A stretch of 64,000 nt of DNA, from NCBI GenBank assembly GCA_019828595.1, contig JAHQRK010000014.1, positions 744,001-808,000 of the forward strand, written 5' to 3'. The notes beneath the pieces are model-generated. The model worked only from the letters and a program-made list of their open reading frames with translations. It made no database searches and was not told the origin of the DNA. Source of the stretch: Aphanomyces cochlioides (lineage: Eukaryota; Oomycota; Saprolegniomycetes; Saprolegniales; Verrucalvaceae). The position numbers and the translations under genes are program-made. Positions 31,860 through 44,093 of this stretch are shown here, piece by piece (position 1 is the stretch's first letter; each line of letters opens with the position of its first letter).

Positions 31860-32304
31860 TCTATAAGTGTACCTAACTAATACATGAGTCATCACAACTG
31901 TCTTCGTGTCGCCTCATCCACCATGTCGCCCACTTGGACGGACACAACGCACGACGTTGTCCGATGTCGACGCACACTACGTCGCCGTAGCTGGACGATC
32001 TCTCCGACAAGCTTTGACTCGTTGTTGACGACTGTACTCAACAGATGTTGTTGCATGTCATCCACGACATTCAACAAGTCGTGGACGATAGGTGGCAACC
32101 GATCGACGGGGAGGCCAACCTCTCGCTCTGTGCCACCATACCCGTGCAACCGACGTCAGTGGAGAGACCAGGGACTACGTCGACTTGACGCGAAAAGTCT
32201 CGAGTCGACATACTTTTGAGACATTTCTAGAATTTCTAGTAAGTGAGGTTGCATCCAGTAGCAAAGTACTAACGGTAGCTCGTCATTTTACAATTTTCTC
32301 TCCA

Positions 32305-32931
32305 ATGTTCCGATACTATTACCGCGTTCCCACCACCCACTGGGACCTCGTCCGTCCAACGTACTGGCATCCCATGGCCAGCTTGGAGCAATCTCTCATG
32401 GATCTCCACTCTCTCCACCAAGACATGATGCTCTCGTCGTTTCCCCTCCGATCGCACCATCACCTCTTGTCGGTGCCGCGTGCCATCGACGACGAAGAAT
32501 TCTTCCGCGATTTGCCTGTAGCCAAAGACACCACCGCCACGACCGAGTCCGTCCCACCAAGCACGACGCCTGACAAGCGAGCATTCTCCAACTACTCGTA
32601 CTCGAGCTCGACGGTGGTCGACGACAAGGGCCGTCGTGTGCGCAGTGTCCGTCGTCGATTCGAAGATGCGTCTGGTCGACTCAAGGCGGTCCATGAGCGC
32701 ACTGTGGACGGCAAGACTCTGGTCACGACGTGGAACAAGGCCACCAAAGACGACCAAGGCACGCACGAGACCAAGTGCTTGGACGACACGACTTCGCCAG
32801 AAGAGTTTGAAGCGTTGTGGAAGGAGACCCCGTTCGGCAAAGCACACCGATCGGGAGAACCATTGCCCGAAAACACCACAGACGAGATCACGGACAAGGC
32901 CAACACCGACCCAGCCCAGACGACTGCTTAA
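32305..32931 (+). CDS. Array copy 13: MLF-like protein, Leu159
   Basis: Intact. First unit encoding Leu instead of Met at residue 159; spacer C, leader T. Confidence 0.8.
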   Translation: MFRYYYRVPTTHWDLVRPTYWHPMASLEQSLMDLHSLHQDMMLSSFPLRSHHHLLSVPRAIDDEEFFRDLPVAKDTTATTESVPPSTTPDKRAFSNYSYSSSTVVDDKGRRVRSVRRRFEDASGRLKAVHERTVDGKTLVTTWNKATKDDQGTHETKCLDDTTSPEEFEALWKETPFGKAHRSGEPLPENTTDEITDKANTDPAQTTA

Positions 32932-33376
32932 TCTATAAGTGTACCTAACTAATACATGAGTCATCACAACTGTCTTCGTGTCGCCTCATCCACCATGTCG
33001 CCCACTTGGACGGACACAACGCACGACGTTGTCCGATGTCGACGCACACTACGTCGCCGTAGCTGGACGATCTCTCCGACAAGCTTTGACTCGTTGTTGA
33101 CGACTGTACTCAACAGATGTTGTTGCATGTCATCCACGACATTCAACAAGTCGTGGACGATAGGTGGCAACCGATCGACGGGGAGGCCAACCTCTCGCTC
33201 TGTGTCACCATACCCGTGCAACCGACGTCAGTGGAGAGACCAGGGACTACGTCGACTTGACGCGAAAAGTCTCGAGTCGACATACTTTTGAGACATTTCT
33301 AGAATTTCTAGTAAGTGAGGTTGCATCCAGTAGCAAAGTACTAACGGTAGCTCGTCATTTTACAATTTTCTCTCCA

Positions 33377-34001
33377 ATGTTCCGATACTATTACCGCGTT
33401 CCCACCACCCACTGGGACCTCGTCCGTCCAACGTACTGGCATCCCATGGCCAGCTTGGAGCAATCTCTCATGGATCTCCACTCTCTCCACCAAGACATGA
33501 TGCTCTCGTCGTTTCCCCTCCGATCGCACCATCACCTCTTGTCGGTGCCGCGTGCCATCGACGACGAAGAATTCTTCCGCGATTTGCCTGTAGCCAAAGA
33601 CACCACCGCCACGACCGAGTCCGTCCCACCAAGCACGACGCCTGACAAGCGAGCATTCCAACTACTCGTACTCGAGCTCGACGGTGGTCGACGACAAGGG
33701 CCGTCGTGTGCGCAGTGTCCGTCGTCGATTCGAAGATGCGTCTGGTCGACTCAAGGCGGTCCATGAGCGCACTGTGGACGGCAAGACTCTGGTCACGACG
33801 TGGAACAAGGCCACCAAAGACGACCAAGGCACGCACGAGACCAAGTGCATGGACGACACGACTTCGCCAGAAGAGTTTGAAGCGTTGTGGAAGGAGACCC
33901 CGTTCGGCAAAGCACACCGATCGGGAGAACCATTGCCCGAAAACACCACAGACGAGATCACGGACAAGGCCAACACCGACCCAGCCCAGACGACTGCTTA
34001 A
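33377..34001 (+). pseudogene. Array copy 14, frameshifted
   Basis: A two-base deletion at about 33658 (GCATTCCAAC where other copies have GCATTCTCCAAC) shifts the frame after residue 94. The rest of the normal frame stays open to the usual stop. Met159 codon present. It may be a real null copy or a residual sequencing error; the reads would decide. Confidence 0.8.
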
Positions 34002-34446
34002 TCTATAAGTGTACCTAACTAATACATGAGTCATCACAACTGTCTTCGTGTCGCCTCATCCACCATGTCGCCCACTTGGACGGACACAACGCACGACGTT
34101 GTCCGATGTCGACGCACACTACGTCGCCGTAGCTGGACGATCTCTCCGACAAGCTTTGACTCGTTGTTGACGACTGTACTCAACAGATGTTGTTGCATGT
34201 CATCCACGACATTCAACAAGTCGTGGACGATAGGTGGCAACCGATCGACGGGGAGGCCAACCTCTCGCTCTGTGTCACCATACCCGTGCAACCGACGTCA
34301 GTGGAGAGACCAGGGACTACGTCGACTTGACGCGAAAAGTCTCGAGTCGACATACTTTTGAGACATTTCTAGAATTTCTAGTAAGTGAGGTTGCATCCAG
34401 TAGCAAAGTACTAACGGTAGCTCGTCATTTTACAATTTTCTCTCCA

Positions 34447-35073
34447 ATGTTCCGATACTATTACCGCGTTCCCACCACCCACTGGGACCTCGTCCGTCCA
34501 ACGTACTGGCATCCCATGGCCAGCTTGGAGCAATCTCTCATGGATCTCCACTCTCTCCACCAAGACATGATGCTCTCGTCGTTTCCCCTCCGATCGCACC
34601 ATCACCTCTTGTCGGTGCCGCGTGCCATCGACGACGAAGAATTCTTCCGCGATTTGCCTGTAGCCAAAGACACCACCGCCACGACCGAGTCCGTCCCACC
34701 AAGCACGACGCCTGACAAGCGAGCATTCTCCAACTACTCGTACTCGAGCTCGACGGTGGTCGACGACAAGGGCCGTCGTGTGCGCAGTGTCCGTCGTCGA
34801 TTCGAAGATGCGTCTGGTCGACTCAAGGCGGTCCATGAGCGCACTGTGGACGGCAAGACTCTGGTCACGACGTGGAACAAGGCCACCAAAGACGACCAAG
34901 GCACGCACGAGACCAAGTGCTTGGACGACACGACTTCGCCAGAAGAGTTTGAAGCGTTGTGGAAGGAGACCCCGTTCGGCAAAGCACACCGATCGGGAGA
35001 ACCATTGCCCGAAAACACCACAGACGAGATCACGGACAAGGCCAACACCGACCCAGCCCAGACGACTGCTTAA
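34447..35073 (+). CDS. Array copy 15: MLF-like protein, Leu159
   Basis: Intact. Spacer T, leader T, Leu159. Confidence 0.8.
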   Translation: MFRYYYRVPTTHWDLVRPTYWHPMASLEQSLMDLHSLHQDMMLSSFPLRSHHHLLSVPRAIDDEEFFRDLPVAKDTTATTESVPPSTTPDKRAFSNYSYSSSTVVDDKGRRVRSVRRRFEDASGRLKAVHERTVDGKTLVTTWNKATKDDQGTHETKCLDDTTSPEEFEALWKETPFGKAHRSGEPLPENTTDEITDKANTDPAQTTA

Positions 35074-35518
35074 TCTATAAGTGTACCTAACTAATACATG
35101 AGTCATCACAACTGTCTTCGTGTCGCCTCATCCACCATGTCGCCCACTTGGACGGACACAACGCACGACGTTGTCCGATGTCGACGCACACTACGTCGCC
35201 GTAGCTGGACGATCTCTCCGACAAGCTTTGACTCGTTGTTGACGACTGTACTCAACAGATGTTGTTGCATGTCATCCACGACATTCAACAAGTCGTGGAC
35301 GATAGGTGGCAACCGATCGACGGGGAGGCCAACCTCTCGCTCTGTGTCACCATACCCGTGCAACCGACGTCAGTGGAGAGACCAGGGACTACGTCGACTT
35401 GACGCGAAAAGTCTCGAGTCGACATACTTTTGAGACATTTCTAGAATTTCTAGTAAGTGAGGTTGCATCCAGTAGCAAAGTACTAACGGTAGCTCGTCAT
35501 TTTACAATTTTCTCTCCA

Positions 35519-36145
35519 ATGTTCCGATACTATTACCGCGTTCCCACCACCCACTGGGACCTCGTCCGTCCAACGTACTGGCATCCCATGGCCAGCTTGG
35601 AGCAATCTCTCATGGATCTCCACTCTCTCCACCAAGACATGATGCTCTCGTCGTTTCCCCTCCGATCGCACCATCACCTCTTGTCGGTGCCGCGTGCCAT
35701 CGACGACGAAGAATTCTTCCGCGATTTGCCTGTAGCCAAAGACACCACCGCCACGACCGAGTCCGTCCCACCAAGCACGACGCCTGACAAGCGAGCATTC
35801 TCCAACTACTCGTACTCGAGCTCGACGGTGGTCGACGACAAGGGCCGTCGTGTGCGCAGTGTCCGTCGTCGATTCGAAGATGCGTCTGGTCGACTCAAGG
35901 CGGTCCATGAGCGCACTGTGGACGGCAAGACTCTGGTCACGACGTGGAACAAGGCCACCAAAGACGACCAAGGCACGCACGAGACCAAGTGCTTGGACGA
36001 CACGACTTCGCCAGAAGAGTTTGAAGCGTTGTGGAAGGAGACCCCGTTCGGCAAAGCACACCGATCGGGAGAACCATTGCCCGAAAACACCACAGACGAG
36101 ATCACGGACAAGGCCAACACCGACCCAGCCCAGACGACTGCTTAA
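35519..36145 (+). CDS. Array copy 16: MLF-like protein, Leu159
   Basis: Intact. Spacer T, leader T, Leu159; identical haplotype to copy 15. Confidence 0.8.
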   Translation: MFRYYYRVPTTHWDLVRPTYWHPMASLEQSLMDLHSLHQDMMLSSFPLRSHHHLLSVPRAIDDEEFFRDLPVAKDTTATTESVPPSTTPDKRAFSNYSYSSSTVVDDKGRRVRSVRRRFEDASGRLKAVHERTVDGKTLVTTWNKATKDDQGTHETKCLDDTTSPEEFEALWKETPFGKAHRSGEPLPENTTDEITDKANTDPAQTTA

Positions 36146-36590
36146 TCTATAAGTGTACCTAACTAATACATGAGTCATCACAACTGTCTTCGTGTCGCCT
36201 CATCCACCATGTCGCCCACTTGGACGGACACAACGCACGACGTTGTCCGATGTCGACGCACACTACGTCGCCGTAGCTGGACGATCTCTCCGACAAGCTT
36301 TGACTCGTTGTTGACGACTGTACTCAACAGATGTTGTTGCATGTCATCCACGACATTCAACAAGTCGTGGACGATAGGTGGCAACCGATCGACGGGGAGG
36401 CCAACCTCTCGCTCTGTGTCACCATACCCGTGCAACCGACGTCAGTGGAGAGACCAGGGACTACGTCGACTTGACGCGAAAAGTCTCGAGTCGACATACT
36501 TTTGAGACATTTCTAGAATTTCTAGTAAGTGAGGTTGCATCCAGTAGCAAAGTACTAACGGTAGCTCGTCATTTTACAATTTTCTCTCCA

Positions 36591-37217
36591 ATGTTCCGAT
36601 ACTATTACCGCGTTCCCACCACCCACTGGGACCTCGTCCGTCCAACGTACTGGCATCCCATGGCCAGCTTGGAGCAATCTCTCATGGATCTCCACTCTCT
36701 CCACCAAGACATGATGCTCTCGTCGTTTCCCCTCCGATCGCACCATCACCTCTTGTCGGTGCCGCGTGCCATCGACGACGAAGAATTCTTCCGCGATTTG
36801 CCTGTAGCCAAAGACACCACCGCCACGACCGAGTCCGTCCCACCAAGCACGACGCCTGACAAGCGAGCATTCTCCAACTACTCGTACTCGAGCTCGACGG
36901 TGGTCGACGACAAGGGCCGTCGTGTGCGCAGTGTCCGTCGTCGATTCGAAGATGCGTCTGGTCGACTCAAGGCGGTCCATGAGCGCACTGTGGACGGCAA
37001 GACTCTGGTCACGACGTGGAACAAGGCCACCAAAGACGACCAAGGCACGCACGAGACCAAGTGCATGGACGACACGACTTCGCCAGAAGAGTTTGAAGCG
37101 TTGTGGAAGGAGACCCCGTTCGGCAAAGCACACCGATCGGGAGAACCATTGCCCGAAAACACCACAGACGAGATCACGGACAAGGCCAACACCGACCCAG
37201 CCCAGACGACTGCTTAA
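36591..37217 (+). CDS. Array copy 17: MLF-like protein
   Basis: Intact. Spacer T, leader T, Met159; interrupts the Leu159 run. Confidence 0.8.
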   Translation: MFRYYYRVPTTHWDLVRPTYWHPMASLEQSLMDLHSLHQDMMLSSFPLRSHHHLLSVPRAIDDEEFFRDLPVAKDTTATTESVPPSTTPDKRAFSNYSYSSSTVVDDKGRRVRSVRRRFEDASGRLKAVHERTVDGKTLVTTWNKATKDDQGTHETKCMDDTTSPEEFEALWKETPFGKAHRSGEPLPENTTDEITDKANTDPAQTTA

Positions 37218-37662
37218 TCTATAAGTGTACCTAACTAATACATGAGTCATCACAACTGTCTTCGTGTCGCCTCATCCACCATGTCGCCCACTTGGACGGA
37301 CACAACGCACGACGTTGTCCGATGTCGACGCACACTACGTCGCCGTAGCTGGACGATCTCTCCGACAAGCTTTGACTCGTTGTTGACGACTGTACTCAAC
37401 AGATGTTGTTGCATGTCATCCACGACATTCAACAAGTCGTGGACGATAGGTGGCAACCGATCGACGGGGAGGCCAACCTCTCGCTCTGTGTCACCATACC
37501 CGTGCAACCGACGTCAGTGGAGAGACCAGGGACTACGTCGACTTGACGCGAAAAGTCTCGAGTCGACATACTTTTGAGACATTTCTAGAATTTCTAGTAA
37601 GTGAGGTTGCATCCAGTAGCAAAGTACTAACGGTAGCTCGTCATTTTACAATTTTCTCTCCA

Positions 37663-38289
37663 ATGTTCCGATACTATTACCGCGTTCCCACCACCCACTG
37701 GGACCTCGTCCGTCCAACGTACTGGCATCCCATGGCCAGCTTGGAGCAATCTCTCATGGATCTCCACTCTCTCCACCAAGACATGATGCTCTCGTCGTTT
37801 CCCCTCCGATCGCACCATCACCTCTTGTCGGTGCCGCGTGCCATCGACGACGAAGAATTCTTCCGCGATTTGCCTGTAGCCAAAGACACCACCGCCACGA
37901 CCGAGTCCGTCCCACCAAGCACGACGCCTGACAAGCGAGCATTCTCCAACTACTCGTACTCGAGCTCGACGGTGGTCGACGACAAGGGCCGTCGTGTGCG
38001 CAGTGTCCGTCGTCGATTCGAAGATGCGTCTGGTCGACTCAAGGCGGTCCATGAGCGCACTGTGGACGGCAAGACTCTGGTCACGACGTGGAACAAGGCC
38101 ACCAAAGACGACCAAGGCACGCACGAGACCAAGTGCTTGGACGACACGACTTCGCCAGAAGAGTTTGAAGCGTTGTGGAAGGAGACCCCGTTCGGCAAAG
38201 CACACCGATCGGGAGAACCATTGCCCGAAAACACCACAGACGAGATCACGGACAAGGCCAACACCGACCCAGCCCAGACGACTGCTTAA
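37663..38289 (+). CDS. Array copy 18: MLF-like protein, Leu159
   Basis: Intact. Spacer T, leader T, Leu159. Confidence 0.8.
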   Translation: MFRYYYRVPTTHWDLVRPTYWHPMASLEQSLMDLHSLHQDMMLSSFPLRSHHHLLSVPRAIDDEEFFRDLPVAKDTTATTESVPPSTTPDKRAFSNYSYSSSTVVDDKGRRVRSVRRRFEDASGRLKAVHERTVDGKTLVTTWNKATKDDQGTHETKCLDDTTSPEEFEALWKETPFGKAHRSGEPLPENTTDEITDKANTDPAQTTA

Positions 38290-38734
38290 TCTATAAGTGT
38301 ACCTAACTAATACATGAGTCATCACAACTGTCTTCGTGTCGCCTCATCCACCATGTCGCCCACTTGGACGGACACAACGCACGACGTTGTCCGATGTCGA
38401 CGCACACTACGTCGCCGTAGCTGGACGATCTCTCCGACAAGCTTTGACTCGTTGTTGACGACTGTACTCAACAGATGTTGTTGCATGTCATCCACGACAT
38501 TCAACAAGTCGTGGACGATAGGTGGCAACCGATCGACGGGGAGGCCAACCTCTCGCTCTGTGTCACCATACCCGTGCAACCGACGTCAGTGGAGAGACCA
38601 GGGACTACGTCGACTTGACGCGAAAAGTCTCGAGTCGACATACTTTTGAGACATTTCTAGAATTTCTAGTAAGTGAGGTTGCATCCAGTAGCAAAGTACT
38701 AACGGTAGCTCGTCATTTTACAATTTTCTCTCCA

Positions 38735-39361
38735 ATGTTCCGATACTATTACCGCGTTCCCACCACCCACTGGGACCTCGTCCGTCCAACGTACTGGCAT
38801 CCCATGGCCAGCTTGGAGCAATCTCTCATGGATCTCCACTCTCTCCACCAAGACATGATGCTCTCGTCGTTTCCCCTCCGATCGCACCATCACCTCTTGT
38901 CGGTGCCGCGTGCCATCGACGACGAAGAATTCTTCCGCGATTTGCCTGTAGCCAAAGACACCACCGCCACGACCGAGTCCGTCCCACCAAGCACGACGCC
39001 TGACAAGCGAGCATTCTCCAACTACTCGTACTCGAGCTCGACGGTGGTCGACGACAAGGGCCGTCGTGTGCGCAGTGTCCGTCGTCGATTCGAAGATGCG
39101 TCTGGTCGACTCAAGGCGGTCCATGAGCGCACTGTGGACGGCAAGACTCTGGTCACGACGTGGAACAAGGCCACCAAAGACGACCAAGGCACGCACGAGA
39201 CCAAGTGCATGGACGACACGACTTCGCCAGAAGAGTTTGAAGCGTTGTGGAAGGAGACCCCGTTCGGCAAAGCACACCGATCGGGAGAACCATTGCCCGA
39301 AAACACCACAGACGAGATCACGGACAAGGCCAACACCGACCCAGCCCAGACGACTGCTTAA
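38735..39361 (+). CDS. Array copy 19: MLF-like protein
   Basis: Intact. Spacer T, leader T, Met159. Confidence 0.8.
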   Translation: MFRYYYRVPTTHWDLVRPTYWHPMASLEQSLMDLHSLHQDMMLSSFPLRSHHHLLSVPRAIDDEEFFRDLPVAKDTTATTESVPPSTTPDKRAFSNYSYSSSTVVDDKGRRVRSVRRRFEDASGRLKAVHERTVDGKTLVTTWNKATKDDQGTHETKCMDDTTSPEEFEALWKETPFGKAHRSGEPLPENTTDEITDKANTDPAQTTA

Positions 39362-39806
39362 TCTATAAGTGTACCTAACTAATACATGAGTCATCACAAC
39401 TGTCTTCGTGTCGCCTCATCCACCATGTCGCCCACTTGGACGGACACAACGCACGACGTTGTCCGATGTCGACGCACACTACGTCGCCGTAGCTGGACGA
39501 TCTCTCCGACAAGCTTTGACTCGTTGTTGACGACTGTACTCAACAGATGTTGTTGCATGTCATCCACGACATTCAACAAGTCGTGGACGATAGGTGGCAA
39601 CCGATCGACGGGGAGGCCAACCTCTCGCTCTGTGTCACCATACCCGTGCAACCGACGTCAGTGGAGAGACCAGGGACTACGTCGACTTGACGCGAAAAGT
39701 CTCGAGTCGACATACTTTTGAGACATTTCTAGAATTTCTAGTAAGTGAGGTTGCATCCAGTAGCAAAGTACTAACGGTAGCTCGTCATTTTACAATTTTC
39801 TCTCCA

Positions 39807-40433
39807 ATGTTCCGATACTATTACCGCGTTCCCACCACCCACTGGGACCTCGTCCGTCCAACGTACTGGCATCCCATGGCCAGCTTGGAGCAATCTCTCA
39901 TGGATCTCCACTCTCTCCACCAAGACATGATGCTCTCGTCGTTTCCCCTCCGATCGCACCATCACCTCTTGTCGGTGCCGCGTGCCATCGACGACGAAGA
40001 ATTCTTCCGCGATTTGCCTGTAGCCAAAGACACCACCGCCACGACCGAGTCCGTCCCACCAAGCACGACGCCTGACAAGCGAGCATTCTCCAACTACTCG
40101 TACTCGAGCTCGACGGTGGTCGACGACAAGGGCCGTCGTGTGCGCAGTGTCCGTCGTCGATTCGAAGATGCGTCTGGTCGACTCAAGGCGGTCCATGAGC
40201 GCACTGTGGACGGCAAGACTCTGGTCACGACGTGGAACAAGGCCACCAAAGACGACCAAGGCACGCACGAGACCAAGTGCATGGACGACACGACTTCGCC
40301 AGAAGAGTTTGAAGCGTTGTGGAAGGAGACCCCGTTCGGCAAAGCACACCGATCGGGAGAACCATTGCCCGAAAACACCACAGACGAGATCACGGACAAG
40401 GCCAACACCGACCCAGCCCAGACGACTGCTTAA
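39807..40433 (+). CDS. Array copy 20: MLF-like protein
   Basis: Intact. Spacer T, leader T, Met159. Confidence 0.8.
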   Translation: MFRYYYRVPTTHWDLVRPTYWHPMASLEQSLMDLHSLHQDMMLSSFPLRSHHHLLSVPRAIDDEEFFRDLPVAKDTTATTESVPPSTTPDKRAFSNYSYSSSTVVDDKGRRVRSVRRRFEDASGRLKAVHERTVDGKTLVTTWNKATKDDQGTHETKCMDDTTSPEEFEALWKETPFGKAHRSGEPLPENTTDEITDKANTDPAQTTA

Positions 40434-40878
40434 TCTATAAGTGTACCTAACTAATACATGAGTCATCACAACTGTCTTCGTGTCGCCTCATCCACCATGT
40501 CGCCCACTTGGACGGACACAACGCACGACGTTGTCCGATGTCGACGCACACTACGTCGCCGTAGCTGGACGATCTCTCCGACAAGCTTTGACTCGTTGTT
40601 GACGACTGTACTCAACAGATGTTGTTGCATGTCATCCACGACATTCAACAAGTCGTGGACGATAGGTGGCAACCGATCGACGGGGAGGCCAACCTCTCGC
40701 TCTGTGTCACCATACCCGTGCAACCGACGTCAGTGGAGAGACCAGGGACTACGTCGACTTGACGCGAAAAGTCTCGAGTCGACATACTTTTGAGACATTT
40801 CTAGAATTTCTAGTAAGTGAGGTTGCATCCAGTAGCAAAGTACTAACGGTAGCTCGTCATTTTACAATTTTCTCTCCA

Positions 40879-41505
40879 ATGTTCCGATACTATTACCGCG
40901 TTCCCACCACCCACTGGGACCTCGTCCGTCCAACGTACTGGCATCCCATGGCCAGCTTGGAGCAATCTCTCATGGATCTCCACTCTCTCCACCAAGACAT
41001 GATGCTCTCGTCGTTTCCCCTCCGATCGCACCATCACCTCTTGTCGGTGCCGCGTGCCATCGACGACGAAGAATTCTTCCGCGATTTGCCTGTAGCCAAA
41101 GACACCACCGCCACGACCGAGTCCGTCCCACCAAGCACGACGCCTGACAAGCGAGCATTCTCCAACTACTCGTACTCGAGCTCGACGGTGGTCGACGACA
41201 AGGGCCGTCGTGTGCGCAGTGTCCGTCGTCGATTCGAAGATGCGTCTGGTCGACTCAAGGCGGTCCATGAGCGCACTGTGGACGGCAAGACTCTGGTCAC
41301 GACGTGGAACAAGGCCACCAAAGACGACCAAGGCACGCACGAGACCAAGTGCATGGACGACACGACTTCGCCAGAAGAGTTTGAAGCGTTGTGGAAGGAG
41401 ACCCCGTTCGGCAAAGCACACCGATCGGGAGAACCATTGCCCGAAAACACCACAGACGAGATCACGGACAAGGCCAACACCGACCCAGCCCAGACGACTG
41501 CTTAA
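40879..41505 (+). CDS. Array copy 21: MLF-like protein
   Basis: Intact. Spacer T, leader T, Met159. Confidence 0.8.
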   Translation: MFRYYYRVPTTHWDLVRPTYWHPMASLEQSLMDLHSLHQDMMLSSFPLRSHHHLLSVPRAIDDEEFFRDLPVAKDTTATTESVPPSTTPDKRAFSNYSYSSSTVVDDKGRRVRSVRRRFEDASGRLKAVHERTVDGKTLVTTWNKATKDDQGTHETKCMDDTTSPEEFEALWKETPFGKAHRSGEPLPENTTDEITDKANTDPAQTTA

Positions 41506-41950
41506 TCTATAAGTGTACCTAACTAATACATGAGTCATCACAACTGTCTTCGTGTCGCCTCATCCACCATGTCGCCCACTTGGACGGACACAACGCACGA
41601 CGTTGTCCGATGTCGACGCACACTACGTCGCCGTAGCTGGACGATCTCTCCGACAAGCTTTGACTCGTTGTTGACGACTGTACTCAACAGATGTTGTTGC
41701 ATGTCATCCACGACATTCAACAAGTCGTGGACGATAGGTGGCAACCGATCGACGGGGAGGCCAACCTCTCGCTCTGTGCCACCATACCCGTGCAACCGAC
41801 GTCAGTGGAGAGACCAGGGACTACGTCGACTTGACGCGAAAAGTCTCGAGTCGACATACTTTTGAGACATTTCTAGAATTTCTAGTAAGTGAGGTTGCAT
41901 CCAGTAGCAAAGTACTAACGGTAGCTCGTCATTTTACAATTTTCTCTCCA

Positions 41951-42577
41951 ATGTTCCGATACTATTACCGCGTTCCCACCACCCACTGGGACCTCGTCCG
42001 TCCAACGTACTGGCATCCCATGGCCAGCTTGGAGCAATCTCTCATGGATCTCCACTCTCTCCACCAAGACATGATGCTCTCGTCGTTTCCCCTCCGATCG
42101 CACCATCACCTCTTGTCGGTGCCGCGTGCCATCGACGACGAAGAATTCTTCCGCGATTTGCCTGTAGCCAAAGACACCACCGCCACGACCGAGTCCGTCC
42201 CACCAAGCACGACGCCTGACAAGCGAGCATTCTCCAACTACTCGTACTCGAGCTCGACGGTGGTCGACGACAAGGGCCGTCGTGTGCGCAGTGTCCGTCG
42301 TCGATTCGAAGATGCGTCTGGTCGACTCAAGGCGGTCCATGAGCGCACTGTGGACGGCAAGACTCTGGTCACGACGTGGAACAAGGCCACCAAAGACGAC
42401 CAAGGCACGCACGAGACCAAGTGCATGGACGACACGACTTCGCCAGAAGAGTTTGAAGCGTTGTGGAAGGAGACCCCGTTCGGCAAAGCACACCGATCGG
42501 GAGAACCATTGCCCGAAAACACCACAGACGAGATCACGGACAAGGCCAACACCGACCCAGCCCAGACGACTGCTTAA
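41951..42577 (+). CDS. Array copy 22: MLF-like protein
   Basis: Intact. Spacer C, leader T, Met159; first of three adjacent spacer-C units. Confidence 0.8.
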   Translation: MFRYYYRVPTTHWDLVRPTYWHPMASLEQSLMDLHSLHQDMMLSSFPLRSHHHLLSVPRAIDDEEFFRDLPVAKDTTATTESVPPSTTPDKRAFSNYSYSSSTVVDDKGRRVRSVRRRFEDASGRLKAVHERTVDGKTLVTTWNKATKDDQGTHETKCMDDTTSPEEFEALWKETPFGKAHRSGEPLPENTTDEITDKANTDPAQTTA

Positions 42578-43022
42578 TCTATAAGTGTACCTAACTAATA
42601 CATGAGTCATCACAACTGTCTTCGTGTCGCCTCATCCACCATGTCGCCCACTTGGACGGACACAACGCACGACGTTGTCCGATGTCGACGCACACTACGT
42701 CGCCGTAGCTGGACGATCTCTCCGACAAGCTTTGACTCGTTGTTGACGACTGTACTCAACAGATGTTGTTGCATGTCATCCACGACATTCAACAAGTCGT
42801 GGACGATAGGTGGCAACCGATCGACGGGGAGGCCAACCTCTCGCTCTGTGCCACCATACCCGTGCAACCGACGTCAGTGGAGAGACCAGGGACTACGTCG
42901 ACTTGACGCGAAAAGTCTCGAGTCGACATACTTTTGAGACATTTCTAGAATTTCTAGTAAGTGAGGTTGCATCCAGTAGCAAAGTACTAACGGTAGCTCG
43001 TCATTTTACAATTTTCTCTCCA

Positions 43023-43649
43023 ATGTTCCGATACTATTACCGCGTTCCCACCACCCACTGGGACCTCGTCCGTCCAACGTACTGGCATCCCATGGCCAGC
43101 TTGGAGCAATCTCTCATGGATCTCCACTCTCTCCACCAAGACATGATGCTCTCGTCGTTTCCCCTCCGATCGCACCATCACCTCTTGTCGGTGCCGCGTG
43201 CCATCGACGACGAAGAATTCTTCCGCGATTTGCCTGTAGCCAAAGACACCACCGCCACGACCGAGTCCGTCCCACCAAGCACGACGCCTGACAAGCGAGC
43301 ATTCTCCAACTACTCGTACTCGAGCTCGACGGTGGTCGACGACAAGGGCCGTCGTGTGCGCAGTGTCCGTCGTCGATTCGAAGATGCGTCTGGTCGACTC
43401 AAGGCGGTCCATGAGCGCACTGTGGACGGCAAGACTCTGGTCACGACGTGGAACAAGGCCACCAAAGACGACCAAGGCACGCACGAGACCAAGTGCATGG
43501 ACGACACGACTTCGCCAGAAGAGTTTGAAGCGTTGTGGAAGGAGACCCCGTTCGGCAAAGCACACCGATCGGGAGAACCATTGCCCGAAAACACCACAGA
43601 CGAGATCACGGACAAGGCCAACACCGACCCAGCCCAGACGACTGCTTAA
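43023..43649 (+). CDS. Array copy 23: MLF-like protein
   Basis: Intact. Spacer C, leader T, Met159. The spacer after it is one base short (CTATAGTG for CTATAAGTG). Confidence 0.8.
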   Translation: MFRYYYRVPTTHWDLVRPTYWHPMASLEQSLMDLHSLHQDMMLSSFPLRSHHHLLSVPRAIDDEEFFRDLPVAKDTTATTESVPPSTTPDKRAFSNYSYSSSTVVDDKGRRVRSVRRRFEDASGRLKAVHERTVDGKTLVTTWNKATKDDQGTHETKCMDDTTSPEEFEALWKETPFGKAHRSGEPLPENTTDEITDKANTDPAQTTA

Positions 43650-44093
43650 TCTATAGTGTACCTAACTAATACATGAGTCATCACAACTGTCTTCGTGTCG
43701 CCTCATCCACCATGTCGCCCACTTGGACGGACACAACGCACGACGTTGTCCGATGTCGACGCACACTACGTCGCCGTAGCTGGACGATCTCTCCGACAAG
43801 CTTTGACTCGTTGTTGACGACTGTACTCAACAGATGTTGTTGCATGTCATCCACGACATTCAACAAGTCGTGGACGATAGGTGGCAACCGATCGACGGGG
43901 AGGCCAACCTCTCGCTCTGTGCCACCATACCCGTGCAACCGACGTCAGTGGAGAGACCAGGGACTACGTCGACTTGACGCGAAAAGTCTCGAGTCGACAT
44001 ACTTTTGAGACATTTCTAGAATTTCTAGTAAGTGAGGTTGCATCCAGTAGCAAAGTACTAACGGTAGCTCGTCATTTTACAATTTTCTCTCCA